Positions 15,179 to 24,761 are shown, numbered from the stretch's first letter. The stretch: DNA of 33,035 bases from UBA3478 sp036782715 (GCA_036782715.1 DAIPYN010000019.1:1-33035), one strand, 5' to 3'. Translations and numbers: made by a program. Notes: a model not told the origin generated them from the letters alone.

Positions 15179-16574
15179 ACTTAAACAGTCTGCGAAAGGA
15201 CTGTTTGAAATTCTAAGAAGTTTTTTAAGTGAACTTCTTAACATCCGTACCAATACGGATATGCAAGCGACTAAGGATTCGATTATTGCAGATATCCCGT
15301 TTAAAGGGCATACCTCATGGATCTTAATTTGTTCCATCTTTATTGCTTCTATTGGATTAAATGCTAACTCTACAGCGGTAGTTATTGGAGCCATGTTAAT
15401 CTCTCCACTTATGGGACCTATTTTGGGTTTAGGGTTTTCACTAGCAACGAACGACATTGATCTACTTAATCGCTCGTTAAAGAATTTTATGGTGATGGTT
15501 GGTTTGTCTGTGGTCACTGCATTTTTATTCTTTTGGATTTTTCCTCTTCGCGATGAATCTTCTGAGTTGCTAGCTCGCGTTAAGCCAGACATCAGAGATG
15601 TACTCATTGCCTTTTTTGGAGGTACAGCATTGGTGGTGGCTAGAGCAAGAAAAGGAACGATGGCTAGTGTCATTTTCGGGGTGGCTATTGCTACGGCACT
15701 TATGCCTCCACTTTGTACGGTTGGTTTTGGACTTGCTATTGGTAATTCTAGCTATGCGTTAGGAGCTCTGTATCTCTTTTTGATCAATACCATTTTTATT
15801 GCCATTGCAACCTTCTTAGTGATTAAGTATTTGAGATTTCCGATGGAGCGCTATGCGAATTCTGCTAGAAGAAGAACCATCGCTAGAATCGCTTCTATTT
15901 CGGGAATTGTAGTAATGATTCCTGCTACTTATACTTTCTATGGAGTGTTACAAGAATCTCTATTTAAACGCGATGCTCAGGCTTTTCTTAGAGAAACCGT
16001 AGAGAGTTATCCTTTCGAGAATGGGGGAGTGTATCGAAAAGAATTTGCTACACTCGACTACAATAAAGGCGATAATTCTGAGATTAGTGTGATGCTTTTG
16101 GGTGCTGCCACAGTCCCTGAAGAAGTGATTACTACTTGGCGTATACGACTTCAATCGTTCGATCGATTAAAGGAGACTGCCTTTGAGGTGATTCAATCAT
16201 CTGATGCAGACGATCCCAATTCAATGCAATATGTGCTTGAACTTTATGAGAATAAGAAGAGCGAACTATCTTCAAAGGAAGATCAGATTAAACTTCTAGA
16301 AAATGAAATTATTCGTCTAAAAGAGTCGATGAGTTTTGCCATTCCATTTACGGCGGTAAGTACGGAGTTAGTAGCTGCATTTCCAGAAGTGAATAAGGTC
16401 GGCTATTCAGCTAGAGTTCAAACCGACTTCAGTATTCAGGATACGTTACCCGTTTTTGAAATCGATTATCATTCGGCACTTAAATCAGCGAAGAAGGCAG
16501 AATTGAATCCTAGAATTGAGAATTGGTTGAAGGTGCGTTTGCAATTAGATACTCTACTGATTAGATCTAACTAA
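15162..16574 (+). CDS. DUF389 membrane protein (TIGR00341-like)
   Basis: 470 residues. About six membrane helices at about 45-240 contain the DUF389 signature 'NSTAVVIGAMLISPLMGPILGLGF' in pieces (NSTAVVIGAMLISP, then GPILGLG), 'FFGGTALVVARARKG' and 'IATALMPPLCTVGFGLA'. A cytoplasmic or periplasmic C-terminal part of about 220 residues holds a short coiled coil (about 365-392, 'SKEDQIKLLENEIIRLKE'). The family function is unknown. It starts inside the SprT-like gene, and its stop overlaps the convergent mlaF stop by 4 bases. Confidence 0.88.
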   Translation: MNNTPELKQSAKGLFEILRSFLSELLNIRTNTDMQATKDSIIADIPFKGHTSWILICSIFIASIGLNANSTAVVIGAMLISPLMGPILGLGFSLATNDIDLLNRSLKNFMVMVGLSVVTAFLFFWIFPLRDESSELLARVKPDIRDVLIAFFGGTALVVARARKGTMASVIFGVAIATALMPPLCTVGFGLAIGNSSYALGALYLFLINTIFIAIATFLVIKYLRFPMERYANSARRRTIARIASISGIVVMIPATYTFYGVLQESLFKRDAQAFLRETVESYPFENGGVYRKEFATLDYNKGDNSEISVMLLGAATVPEEVITTWRIRLQSFDRLKETAFEVIQSSDADDPNSMQYVLELYENKKSELSSKEDQIKLLENEIIRLKESMSFAIPFTAVSTELVAAFPEVNKVGYSARVQTDFSIQDTLPVFEIDYHSALKSAKKAELNPRIENWLKVRLQLDTLLIRSN

Positions 16575-17341
16575 CGATTCTTCTTTTCTATGTATATCGA
16601 GCGAACATTTTTAAAGAGTTCTGATGCGTAGACAAAATCACCCACAGCCTGGTTGTCTGTTATGAAGATTTCTTCTTTGCTACCTTCCCAAGCTAATTCT
16701 CCTTCTTTTAAAAAGACAATCTTCTCACCGATTTCCATTACCGAGTTCATGTCATGGGTGTTGATGAGGGTTGTGATGTCGTATTCCTGAGTGATTTCTT
16801 GAATTAGATTATCGATAAGAATTGCGGTCTTAGGATCGAGGCCAGAGTTGGGTTCGTCGCAAAACAGGTATTTGGGGTTAAGGACGATTGCTCGAGCAAT
16901 AGCAACTCTCTTCATCATTCCCCCTGAAATTTCTGAAGGATATTTGTGATGGGCATCAATGAGGTTGACGCGCTGTAGTACAGAATCAATACGATCTTTT
17001 TTCTCTCCTTTAGATAGTTTGGTGAACATTTCTAAGGGGAATCCTACATTTTCCTCAACGGTCATTGAATCGAAAAGCGCACTCCCTTGAAACACCATTC
17101 CCATGGCTTTTCTAAGTTCACGTTGCTCATCTCTTTCAAGTTCTAATAGACATACCCCGTCATAGGCTATCTTGCCTTGCTCTGGAGTTATTAGCCCGAT
17201 AAGGGATTTCAGAAATACGGTTTTTCCCGATCCACTTTGCCCAATGATTAGATTGGTTTTTCCTCGCTCAAAAGTGGTGGTAATGTTTTTTAATACCGCT
17301 TTTCCTTCAAATGATTTATGTAGACCTTGAACTTCGATCAT
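16571..17341 (-). CDS. mlaF: MlaF-type lipid ABC transporter ATPase
   Basis: 256 residues with Walker A GQSGSGKT (34-41), signature SGGMMKR (139-145), Walker B ending in Asp162-Glu163, D-loop SGLDP (166-170) and switch histidine in 'NTHDM'. 'SGGMMKR' instead of SGGQ, and 'FQGSALFDSMTVEENV', are typical of the MlaF/Ttg2A/Mkl branch that powers MCE-type lipid transport between inner and outer membranes. It is coupled to the permease gene by a shared TAATG. No MCE substrate-binding gene follows. Confidence 0.92.
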   Translation of the reverse strand: MIEVQGLHKSFEGKAVLKNITTTFERGKTNLIIGQSGSGKTVFLKSLIGLITPEQGKIAYDGVCLLELERDEQRELRKAMGMVFQGSALFDSMTVEENVGFPLEMFTKLSKGEKKDRIDSVLQRVNLIDAHHKYPSEISGGMMKRVAIARAIVLNPKYLFCDEPNSGLDPKTAILIDNLIQEITQEYDITTLINTHDMNSVMEIGEKIVFLKEGELAWEGSKEEIFITDNQAVGDFVYASELFKNVRSIYIEKKNR

Positions 17342-18078
17342 TATCCGAGTAGTAATTGAGTGAGTACGTAATTAAGTATGATCAAAACGACGCTGGTCCA
17401 AATAAATGAAGTTGTTGCAGCTTTACCTACCTCTAAGGCACCCCCTTTCAGATAGTATCCGTGGTAGGCTGGGAGTGTAGCGATCACAACGGCAAATACC
17501 AGACTCTTTACAAAGGCATAAACGACATGAAATACGACAAAGTCTTCTTGTATTCCTGCGATGAATTCAGAGGTAGGTGCATAGCCCCCAAAAACCGCTG
17601 CAGACCAGCCCCCGAATATCCCTACATACATCGAGATGGCAATCGCAAAAGGGTAAAATAACATGGCGATTAGCTTTGGAAATATCAAGTAGTTCAAAGA
17701 ATTTACTCCCATTACTTCTAATGCATCAATCTGCTCAGTCACTCGCATAGATCCTATAGAAGAGGTAATATAAGAGCCTACTTTCCCAACCATAATAATT
17801 GACGTGAAGGTTGGTGCGAATTCTAAAATTACTGATTGTCGAGTAGCAAAACCGATCAGACTTTTTGGTAAAAATGGGCTAGTTAAGTTGAGTGCAGTCT
17901 GAATGGTTACAACTCCACCGATGAAAAATGAAATGAATATGATAATACCTAAGGAGCTAAAAATAAGCTCGTCAATTTCTTTTAGGATCAGTTTTTTCAT
18001 CACCCCCCATTTGGTAGGCTTTTTAAACATCTCCAATAACATGAGGCCGTATCGACCAATGTTAGCTAGGTACGTCAT
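17341..18078 (-). CDS. mlaE: MlaE-type lipid ABC transporter permease
   Basis: 245 residues with five or six membrane segments and the MlaE core: 'GGVVTIQTALNL', 'ILEFAPTFTSIIMVGKVGSYITSSIGSMRVTEQIDALEVMG' seen in overlapping parts (GKVGSYITSSIG, MRVTEQIDALEVMG). This is the permease for phospholipid movement across the inner membrane and works as a dimer with MlaF. It is the first gene of the pair, and its promoter lies directly against the ATG. Confidence 0.92.
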   Translation of the reverse strand: MTYLANIGRYGLMLLEMFKKPTKWGVMKKLILKEIDELIFSSLGIIIFISFFIGGVVTIQTALNLTSPFLPKSLIGFATRQSVILEFAPTFTSIIMVGKVGSYITSSIGSMRVTEQIDALEVMGVNSLNYLIFPKLIAMLFYPFAIAISMYVGIFGGWSAAVFGGYAPTSEFIAGIQEDFVVFHVVYAFVKSLVFAVVIATLPAYHGYYLKGGALEVGKAATTSFIWTSVVLIILNYVLTQLLLG

Positions 18079-18082
18079 ATTT

Positions 18083-18090
18083 CAAAATTA
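18083..18090 (-). promoter_or_regulatory. -7 element TAATTTTG of mlaE-mlaF, 4 bases before ATG
   Basis: On the minus strand an exact TAnnTTTG match ends 4 bases before the mlaE start codon, so the message would be leaderless or nearly so. Confidence 0.6.
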
Positions 18091-18143
18091 CGCTTTTTGA
18101 GAGCATTTAACATTGATTTATCCTTCGAACTCATCGCTTGTCT

Positions 18144-18151
18144 TAGATTTG
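18144..18151 (+). promoter_or_regulatory. -7 element TAGATTTG of the alkaline phosphatase gene
   Basis: Exact TAnnTTTG match 18 bases before the ATG at 18170. A TTC near 18124-18126 is close to the expected -33 position. Confidence 0.6.
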
Positions 18152-18169
18152 TAGCATAAACCTTTTACA

Positions 18170-19813
18170 ATGAAAAGAGCTGCCTTAATTCTTTTAGTAT
18201 TAACTACTGTAGTAAAAATACAGGCACAAGATGAAAAGCCTTATACTCAGCCGAAACTTGTTGTGGGTATAGTGGTTGATCAAATGAGATTTGATTATTT
18301 GACCCGTTTTTGGGATCGATTTGGAGACGGAGGCTTTAAGCGACTAGTTAATGAAGGTTTTGAGGCAAAAAACCACCACTTTAATTATGTTCCTACGGCC
18401 ACTGGCCCCGGTCATACTTCAGTTTATACCGGAACCACTCCGGCGGTACACGGTATCCTTGGAAACAACTGGTATGATAAATTTCTTAAAGAGTCTGTGT
18501 ATTGTGCAGCCGATGAGAATTATCCAGACCTGGGAACCGAGAATACAGGGGGGATGGCTCCAACCCGTTTATTAACTACTACAATCACCGATCAGTTGAG
18601 ATTACATTACCAATTTCGATCAAAAGTTGTTGGTGTCGCGATTAAAGACAGAGGTGCTATTTTACCCGTAGGTCATACGGCTAACGCAGCATACTGGTTT
18701 GAAGGCCGCTCTACAGGAAATTGGATTAGTTCAAGGTACTACTTTGAGTCACTTCCAAATTGGGTAAATAAATACAACAAGAAGCACTCTGTTGATCAGT
18801 ATCGAAAAACTTGGGAAACGCTCGAGCCTTTAAAGTCTTATGTTGAGAGCGGAAGCGATATAAATAATTATGAAGGTTTGTCAAATGGAGAGACTGCTTC
18901 GGGCTTTCCTCATCAAATCGACAAGTTGTGGGGCCAGAACGGGCAGTACAGTAGTTTAGCCGCGACACCGTTCGGTAACAGCCTAACTACCGATTTTGCC
19001 TTGGAAGTAATTAAGCAGGAGGGAATGGGTGCCGATGAGATTCCTGATTTTCTCGCCATTAGCTATTCTTCACCGGATTATATTGGACACAAATATGGTG
19101 TGAACTCCATAGAGGTTCAGGATAACTATATGCGATTAGACCTCGAATTAGAGCGCCTGTTAGACTACTTAGACGCGGAGGTGGGACAAGGTGAATACAC
19201 CTTGTTTTTAACCGCAGATCACGGAGCGATTCATGTACCTGCTTTTTTAAACGATCAAAAAATTCCTGCTGGGTACCTTGATACTAAGGCCATGGCAGAA
19301 CGCTTATATCAGGAGGTAGAAGAGCGATTTGGTGACCGTTCACTCATTGAATCTATTTCGTACAATGAAATCTATCTAAACAAGGGAATTTTAGGAGCAT
19401 TAGAAAAGGAAGGTTTTACCTCAGCCTCGGTACGTACAGCTATTGCGAATATGCTCTATGATTTTGATCATGTTGAACGAGTTTATACCTCAGATCAACT
19501 TAGAAATTTTGGCACTACTTCAGGTTTTAATCGAATTATCTATAATGGGTACCATCCCAAGCGATCTGGGGATATTGTATTTGTACAAAGTCCTGGCTAC
19601 GTATCTTACTCTCGTACGGGTTCAACCCATGGTTCTGCCATGATTTATGATACCCATGTACCTCTTTTATTTTTCGGAAAGGGAATCCCTGCAGGGTCAA
19701 CTGCAGAACGAACAGAAATCCCTGATATCGCTCCTACGTTAGCAGTGTTATTAGGAATTGGTATGCCAAACGGAACCACAGGTACGCCTATCGAAGACCT
19801 GCTAGAAGATTAA
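18170..19813 (+). CDS. secreted PafA-type alkaline phosphatase
   Basis: 547 residues with a signal peptide (about 1-20). It belongs to the alkaline phosphatase superfamily branch of flavobacterial PafA, a calcium-activated, phosphate-insensitive periplasmic monoesterase. Metal ligand Asp38 (VDQMRFDY); nucleophile Thr78 in TATGPGHTS; Asn99 or Asn100 in GILGNN; and the KDR pair Lys159/Arg161 in AIKDRGAILP match the PafA set Thr79, Asn100, Lys162, Arg164. Later metal ligands are in 'SSPDYIGHKYG', 'TADHGA' and 'STHGS'. It frees phosphate from organic esters outside the cytoplasm. No type IX C-terminal domain is seen. The end overlaps the convergent GT2 gene by 26 bases. Confidence 0.92.
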   Translation: MKRAALILLVLTTVVKIQAQDEKPYTQPKLVVGIVVDQMRFDYLTRFWDRFGDGGFKRLVNEGFEAKNHHFNYVPTATGPGHTSVYTGTTPAVHGILGNNWYDKFLKESVYCAADENYPDLGTENTGGMAPTRLLTTTITDQLRLHYQFRSKVVGVAIKDRGAILPVGHTANAAYWFEGRSTGNWISSRYYFESLPNWVNKYNKKHSVDQYRKTWETLEPLKSYVESGSDINNYEGLSNGETASGFPHQIDKLWGQNGQYSSLAATPFGNSLTTDFALEVIKQEGMGADEIPDFLAISYSSPDYIGHKYGVNSIEVQDNYMRLDLELERLLDYLDAEVGQGEYTLFLTADHGAIHVPAFLNDQKIPAGYLDTKAMAERLYQEVEERFGDRSLIESISYNEIYLNKGILGALEKEGFTSASVRTAIANMLYDFDHVERVYTSDQLRNFGTTSGFNRIIYNGYHPKRSGDIVFVQSPGYVSYSRTGSTHGSAMIYDTHVPLLFFGKGIPAGSTAERTEIPDIAPTLAVLLGIGMPNGTTGTPIEDLLED

Positions 19814-20651
19814 GTTTACGGGCCATTTTGCGATAGCGCACCCTGCAAATCGCTTTAGCGTTTGTATCGCTAACCAGCCTTTGGTCGTTACTTCTAGATC
19901 TAAAATAGCCTTGTAGAAGTGCTATTAATATGCGCAGACTTTTCTTTTTAAAAGCCATTTTTAGGGCACTTAAAAGGCTTATTGTAAGATCGTAACCTAA
20001 TAGATGATAGCTTGTTCCTCTGCGTTTGAAATAATCCCGATTCGTATAGTCTTTATTGGTCGGTCTGAGGTGTTTCACCTTCAAAGTAGCATCGGTCTGA
20101 AGCTCGAATCCATTAGCCTCTGCAAGTAAAGTGTCAATACTGTCCCAACCCAGGGCAGGAATGAGGCCATCAATCGCTTTAAAGCACTCTTTACGGTACA
20201 ACTTGATGGGTCCACGAATATGGTTTTTGTCGGCTACCGATTCATATACCCAACGATCCTGTTGCCTAATATAAAGGTGTCCCGAAAACATACCAAGCTT
20301 GGGATAGTTGTGAAAGGCTTTGATTGCCACTTCGAAATAATCAGATGGCAGAACAACATCAGCATCGAATTTTCCGATGAGGTCGAAATCTTCTACCTCC
20401 TCTAAACCGTGATAAAATGCATGGATATGTTTTGCTCCAGGAATTCGACCTGGTTCACTTTGCTTTCTATGGTATTGAATAAATGAGTGGGTAGCTGCTA
20501 ACTCTTTCGCTATATCTGCCCCATTGTCTGTACTCGAATCATCGACCAAGATTAGGACATCAGGCTTTCGCGTTTGAATCGTAAAGCTATTTATGCACTC
20601 GGCAAGGTACTTTTCTTCGTTATAAAATGGGATTATAACGACGAGTTTCAT
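19788..20651 (-). CDS. family 2 glycosyltransferase
   Basis: 287 residues with a GT-A fold. 'VVIIPFYNEEKYLAECI' and 'LVDDSSTDNG' (Asp37, Asp38) bind the nucleotide sugar; GKFDADVVL supplies the metal-binding DAD at 96-98. The C-terminal region (about 235-287) is basic and amphipathic and may rest on the membrane. The acceptor is unknown. It is the second gene of a pair, 7 bases after the KAS III-like gene. Its last 26 bases lie inside the alkaline phosphatase gene on the other strand. Confidence 0.88.
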   Translation of the reverse strand: MKLVVIIPFYNEEKYLAECINSFTIQTRKPDVLILVDDSSTDNGADIAKELAATHSFIQYHRKQSEPGRIPGAKHIHAFYHGLEEVEDFDLIGKFDADVVLPSDYFEVAIKAFHNYPKLGMFSGHLYIRQQDRWVYESVADKNHIRGPIKLYRKECFKAIDGLIPALGWDSIDTLLAEANGFELQTDATLKVKHLRPTNKDYTNRDYFKRRGTSYHLLGYDLTISLLSALKMAFKKKSLRILIALLQGYFRSRSNDQRLVSDTNAKAICRVRYRKMARKLNLLAGLR

Positions 20652-20658
20652 GGCTTCA

Positions 20659-21717
20659 TTAGTATCGATAAACGATGCAGTTTAAGTTCATTCCGGCCCC
20701 TACACTTGCGAATAGAATAATATCACCTTTATTCAGTTCGTGTTCGGGCATTTGTTTTCTGCGAACCATATCAAAAAGAACGGGTACTGTGGCAACCGAG
20801 TTATTACCTACTTCTTTAATATTCATTGGCATCACCCCATCTGGAGCATCTGCTTTGAATTTGCGGTAAAGTCTTTTCACCATCGCTTCATCCATTTTTT
20901 CATTGGCCTGATGCAAAAACACTTTCTTTACCTCTGATATTGATACCCCTGCCTCTTCTATAGCTTCAGCCATGGCGCTAGGAACATGTACTACGGCTAG
21001 CTCGTAGACTTTGCGTCCGAGCATTTTAATGTAACGAGTATGGTCCTTATCGGATGTTTTGTTTCCTTTTCCGAAATAAAGATAGTAGGCCTCATCGTTG
21101 GCTAGTGTGGTAGTAACATTAGCAAGAATCTTACCTCCATCGTTGGTTTCACTTACAATTGTAGCTCCGGCACCATCGGCAAAGATCATACTATCTCGGT
21201 CATTTATATCTACCACTCTCGAAAGTGCTTCGGCTCCAATAACCAAGCAATTCTTCGCCATTCCGCTTTTGATGAATGCCTTAGCTTGTATAACTCCTTC
21301 TATCCATCCTGGGCAACCAAAGATCATGTCGTAGGCAACGCACTTTGGATTTTGTATACCTAACTTATTTTTAACTCTAGAAGCTAAACTAGGAAGTAAA
21401 TCAGTTTGAATTTCTCCATGACGAACATCGCCGAAATTGTGTGCAAAAATGATGTAATCAATTTCTTCGGCAGAGATTTTTGCATTTTCGATGGCTTTTT
21501 GTGCCGCGAAAAAGCCCATGTCTGAAGTGTTAAGGTGGGGCTCTAGGTAGCGTCTGCTTTCAATCCCTGTTATGGCTTGAAATTTTTCAATGATTTCCTT
21601 GTTGTCCGCCTCAAAGGTCTTTCCATTTTCATCGATGAATTCGCTTTTTTCGAATTGGCTGTTTGGCTGGATAATCTCGGGAAGGTAATGCCCCGTACCT
21701 ATAAAACTTATATTCAT
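20659..21717 (-). CDS. beta-ketoacyl-ACP synthase III-like enzyme
   Basis: 352 residues, thiolase fold. The Cys-His-Asn triad of KAS III is present: Cys135 in FGCPGW, His269 in FLHQAN and Asn305 in VGNNS. An N-terminal insert (about 20-45, acidic) and the 'FADGAGATIVSE' motif match a Bacteroidota branch distinct from housekeeping FabH. It condenses an acyl-CoA or acyl-ACP with malonyl-ACP; which product is unknown. Being next to a glycosyltransferase, it may serve a glycolipid or a secondary lipid pathway. A terminator of the upstream gcvP gene separates the two, and I see no clear promoter of its own. Confidence 0.87.
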   Translation of the reverse strand: MNISFIGTGHYLPEIIQPNSQFEKSEFIDENGKTFEADNKEIIEKFQAITGIESRRYLEPHLNTSDMGFFAAQKAIENAKISAEEIDYIIFAHNFGDVRHGEIQTDLLPSLASRVKNKLGIQNPKCVAYDMIFGCPGWIEGVIQAKAFIKSGMAKNCLVIGAEALSRVVDINDRDSMIFADGAGATIVSETNDGGKILANVTTTLANDEAYYLYFGKGNKTSDKDHTRYIKMLGRKVYELAVVHVPSAMAEAIEEAGVSISEVKKVFLHQANEKMDEAMVKRLYRKFKADAPDGVMPMNIKEVGNNSVATVPVLFDMVRRKQMPEHELNKGDIILFASVGAGMNLNCIVYRY

Positions 21718-21743
21718 GAAGTCTGTTTATAGCTGACTAAGTT

Positions 21744-21786
21744 AAAAAAAAAGGGACGCCTAGTGTGAAATCTAGTTCGTCCCTTT
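21744..21786 (-). terminator. rho-independent terminator of gcvP
   Basis: Read on the minus strand: AAAGGGACG, an inner CTAG/CTAG pair, CGTCCC and then a run of twelve T residues (A at 21744-21752 plus stem bases on the plus strand). It lies 20 bases after the gcvP stop. Confidence 0.9.
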
Positions 21787-21805
21787 ATTTGAGGGTTAAA
21801 TTCTA

Positions 21806-24661
21806 TTAACTCTGGTAGGCTTCTATGGGTGCGCAACTACAAATTAGGTTACGATCTCCAAAGGCTTCATCTGCTCTTCTCACTGAAGGCCAGAATTTAC
21901 TTTCTTCTACAAAGGGTAGCGGATAGGCAGCCTGTCTTCTTGAATATGGAAATTCCCATTTATCTGTGGTAAGCATAGCCAGGGTGTGTGGTGCATTTTT
22001 CAAAAGGTTCATAGGATCATCTGCATCACAGTGATCGATTTCATCCTTAATAGCGAGCATCGCCTCACAGAATCTATCGATTTCTTCTAGCCCTTCACTT
22101 TCTGTAGGCTCAATCATCATTGTACCGGCTACAGGGAATGAGACGGTAGGAGCGTGGAAGCCGTAATCCATTAATCGTTTTGCGATATCTGTTACTTCGA
22201 TTCCTTTTTCTTTGAAAGGTCTGCAATCGATAATTAATTCGTGAGCGGCTCTCCCTTTTTCTCCGGTATAAAGTACTGGATAACTAGATTCTAAACGCTC
22301 CTTGATGTAATTCGCATTGAGTATCGCGTACCTGGTAGAGTCAGTGAGACCTTTGCTTCCTAACATTCGGATATAAGCGTATGAAATAAGACAGGCTAAT
22401 GCGCTACCGAACGGGGCTGCAGAAATTGATGTAATGGCTTCAGAACCACCTGTTGGTATAATTGGATTACCTGGCAGGAATGGAGCTAGTTGAGGCGCCA
22501 CACAAATAGGGCCTACGCCGGGACCTCCACCACCATGTGGTATAGCGAAAGTTTTGTGCAAATTAAGGTGACAAACATCTGCGCCAATGGTAGCCGGGTT
22601 CGTTAACCCTACTTGAGCATTCATGTTAGCTCCATCCATATATACCTGACCGCCATGCTCATGAATGAGTGCCGTGATTTGGCGAATCGAAGATTCGAAT
22701 ACCCCATGCGTTGAAGGGTAAGTAACCATTAATGCGGCCAGTTCACTAGAATGCTGAATGACTTTTTCCTCTAAGTCGGCTAGGTCTATATTTCCCTTTT
22801 CATCTGTTTTAGTAACGACTACCTTCATTCCTGCCATAACGGCAGAAGCTGGGTTTGTACCATGAGCAGAAGCCGGAATAATACAAATATTTCGATGCTG
22901 ATCTCCCCTAGCGTGGTGATACGCTCTGATGGTCATAAGACCTGCATATTCGCCTTGGGCTCCCGAGTTGGGTTGGAGAGAAGTAGCAGCGAATCCGGTA
23001 ATCTCATTTAAGTACTGAGTTAATGCGTCAAGGATGATACGGTAACCTTCAGCCTGTGCTACTGGAACGAAGGGGTGTAGATTCGCAAATCTAGACCAGC
23101 TTAGAGGTAACATTTCAGTAGCTGCATTTAATTTCATTGTACAGCTACCTAAGGCAATCATCGAGTGGTTGAGTGCCAAATCTTTCTTTTCGAGTCTTTT
23201 TATGTAGCGCATAAGCTCGGTTTCGCTTCGATAGCGCTGAAAAACTTCGTGTTCTAGGTAACTGCTTGTTCTTGTATTTGCCTCTTTTAGTGAAGGAACA
23301 GATGCCAGCTGAAGTCTTGAGTTTAATTCGTCGATAGAGACCGTACCCTCCGTTAGAACTTCGATAAGTTTTTGTAAATCTTGGGTTGAAGTGGCTTCAT
23401 TCAATGAAAAACTAACTTCATCGGCTGATGGATAATATAGATTGATTGAAGCTGCTTCTGCTCTTTGCTTGAGAATTTCAGCATCCACACCTTTAAAATA
23501 TAAGGTGTCAAAGTATTCCTCATTTATTGAGATCATACCTGCTTTAGCCGCTTCTTCTGCGACTATTTGGGTTTTTCTGTGGATGGCTGAAGCAATTGAT
23601 CTTAGCCCGTCAGGACCATGATATACCCCATACATGCCAGCCATAACGGCTAACAATACCTGTGCTGTACAGATATTCGAAGTCGCTTTATCTCGTTTTA
23701 TATGCTGTTCTCTGGTTTGCAGAGCCATTCGAAGTGCTGGGTTACCGTCGGTATCTACGGTTTTACCTATAATTCTACCAGGAACGTTTCTGCGATAGTC
23801 GTGCTTGGTAGCAAAATAGGCAGCGTGAGGGCCTCCATATCCGAGAGGAATACCAAAGCGCTGTGTTGTTCCAACCACGGCGTCCACACCATAGCTTCCG
23901 GGTTCTTTAAGTAAGGTTAGGCTCAGTAAATCTGCTGCGACCGCAACCTTGATGCCAAGTTCTTTCGATTTAGCAACTAACTCGCCGAGGTCACAGATGT
24001 TACCGTATTTTCCTGGGTATTGTGCAATTACCCCGAAATACGAATCAGTGGGATTAAAATCTTCGATTGGTCCTTGAATCAACTCGATTTCAAGAGGAGT
24101 TGCTCTGGTTTGCAGTAGGGAATAGGTTTGAGGTAAAATCTCAGAATCAACATAGAATTTAAGAGCTCCTCTCTTTTTCTGATCTCTACTTCGCAGATCA
24201 AAAAGCATGGTCATGGCTTCAGCTGCAGCCGTACTCTCATCGAGCAACGAGGCATTAGCAATCTCCATCCCTGTTAATTCGATAACCATGGTTTGGTAGT
24301 TCAGTAGTGCCTCAAGTCTTCCTTGAGCAATCTCTGCTTGGTAAGGAGTATAGGCAGTGTACCAGCCCGGATTCTCTAAAATATTTCTCTTGATTACTGA
24401 TGGAGTGATTGAAGGGTGATATCCTAACCCTATATATTGACTGAAGAGTTGGTTCTTTTGAGAAAGCGCTTCGAGATGAGTCAAAAGTTCATTTTCAGAC
24501 ATTGCATCGGGCAAGTTCATCTCTTCTTCAAGGCGGATATCATCAGGAATGGTCTCATCAATTAAAGTAGCCATCGAAGAAATGCCAATCGTCTTAAGCA
24601 TGGTGGTTAATTCACCGCTTTGAACACCGATGTGTCTTTTTGCAAAAGGAGTACTCATCAA
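21806..24661 (-). CDS. gcvP: glycine dehydrogenase (decarboxylating), P protein of glycine cleavage
   Basis: 951 residues, full-length fused P protein with two PLP-fold halves. The N-terminal half (about 1-440) has 'YIGLGYHPSITPSVI' and 'FGIPLGYGGPHAAYFATK'; the C-terminal half carries the PLP lysine Lys703 in HLNLHKTFAIPHGGGGPG. It decarboxylates glycine and passes the aminomethyl group to the lipoyl H protein. The start at 24661 gives the usual 'TPFAKRHIG' N-terminus; a second ATG one codon later is equally possible. The T and H genes are not in the window. It is a single-gene unit closed by a terminator. Confidence 0.96.
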   Translation of the reverse strand: MMSTPFAKRHIGVQSGELTTMLKTIGISSMATLIDETIPDDIRLEEEMNLPDAMSENELLTHLEALSQKNQLFSQYIGLGYHPSITPSVIKRNILENPGWYTAYTPYQAEIAQGRLEALLNYQTMVIELTGMEIANASLLDESTAAAEAMTMLFDLRSRDQKKRGALKFYVDSEILPQTYSLLQTRATPLEIELIQGPIEDFNPTDSYFGVIAQYPGKYGNICDLGELVAKSKELGIKVAVAADLLSLTLLKEPGSYGVDAVVGTTQRFGIPLGYGGPHAAYFATKHDYRRNVPGRIIGKTVDTDGNPALRMALQTREQHIKRDKATSNICTAQVLLAVMAGMYGVYHGPDGLRSIASAIHRKTQIVAEEAAKAGMISINEEYFDTLYFKGVDAEILKQRAEAASINLYYPSADEVSFSLNEATSTQDLQKLIEVLTEGTVSIDELNSRLQLASVPSLKEANTRTSSYLEHEVFQRYRSETELMRYIKRLEKKDLALNHSMIALGSCTMKLNAATEMLPLSWSRFANLHPFVPVAQAEGYRIILDALTQYLNEITGFAATSLQPNSGAQGEYAGLMTIRAYHHARGDQHRNICIIPASAHGTNPASAVMAGMKVVVTKTDEKGNIDLADLEEKVIQHSSELAALMVTYPSTHGVFESSIRQITALIHEHGGQVYMDGANMNAQVGLTNPATIGADVCHLNLHKTFAIPHGGGGPGVGPICVAPQLAPFLPGNPIIPTGGSEAITSISAAPFGSALACLISYAYIRMLGSKGLTDSTRYAILNANYIKERLESSYPVLYTGEKGRAAHELIIDCRPFKEKGIEVTDIAKRLMDYGFHAPTVSFPVAGTMMIEPTESEGLEEIDRFCEAMLAIKDEIDHCDADDPMNLLKNAPHTLAMLTTDKWEFPYSRRQAAYPLPFVEESKFWPSVRRADEAFGDRNLICSCAPIEAYQS

Positions 24662-24680
24662 TTATCAATTTTTAAGACTG

Positions 24681-24688
24681 TAAAATTA
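24681..24688 (-). promoter_or_regulatory. possible -7 element of gcvP
   Basis: TAATTTTA on the minus strand is one base from TAnnTTTG, 19 bases before the gcvP start. No clear -33 element and no glycine riboswitch is seen in the short leader. Confidence 0.35.
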
Positions 24689-24761
24689 CCGAATAAACTC
24701 TTTTTTGAAGCATTGTGACCCGCTATAAATGAGTCATTTATTAAAAAGTGTTGAGAAGTAC

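Noticed and set aside
15146..15673. 175-residue reading frame on the minus strand over the DUF389 gene
   Set aside because: The plus-strand frame has clear family motifs across the same bases; the minus frame shows no domain, signal peptide or promoter.
18170..19813. Type IX secretion signal on the alkaline phosphatase
   Set aside because: The C-terminus ends in the catalytic domain ('DIAPTLAVLLGIGMPNG') and shows no CTD motif, so normal periplasmic or Sec export is more likely.
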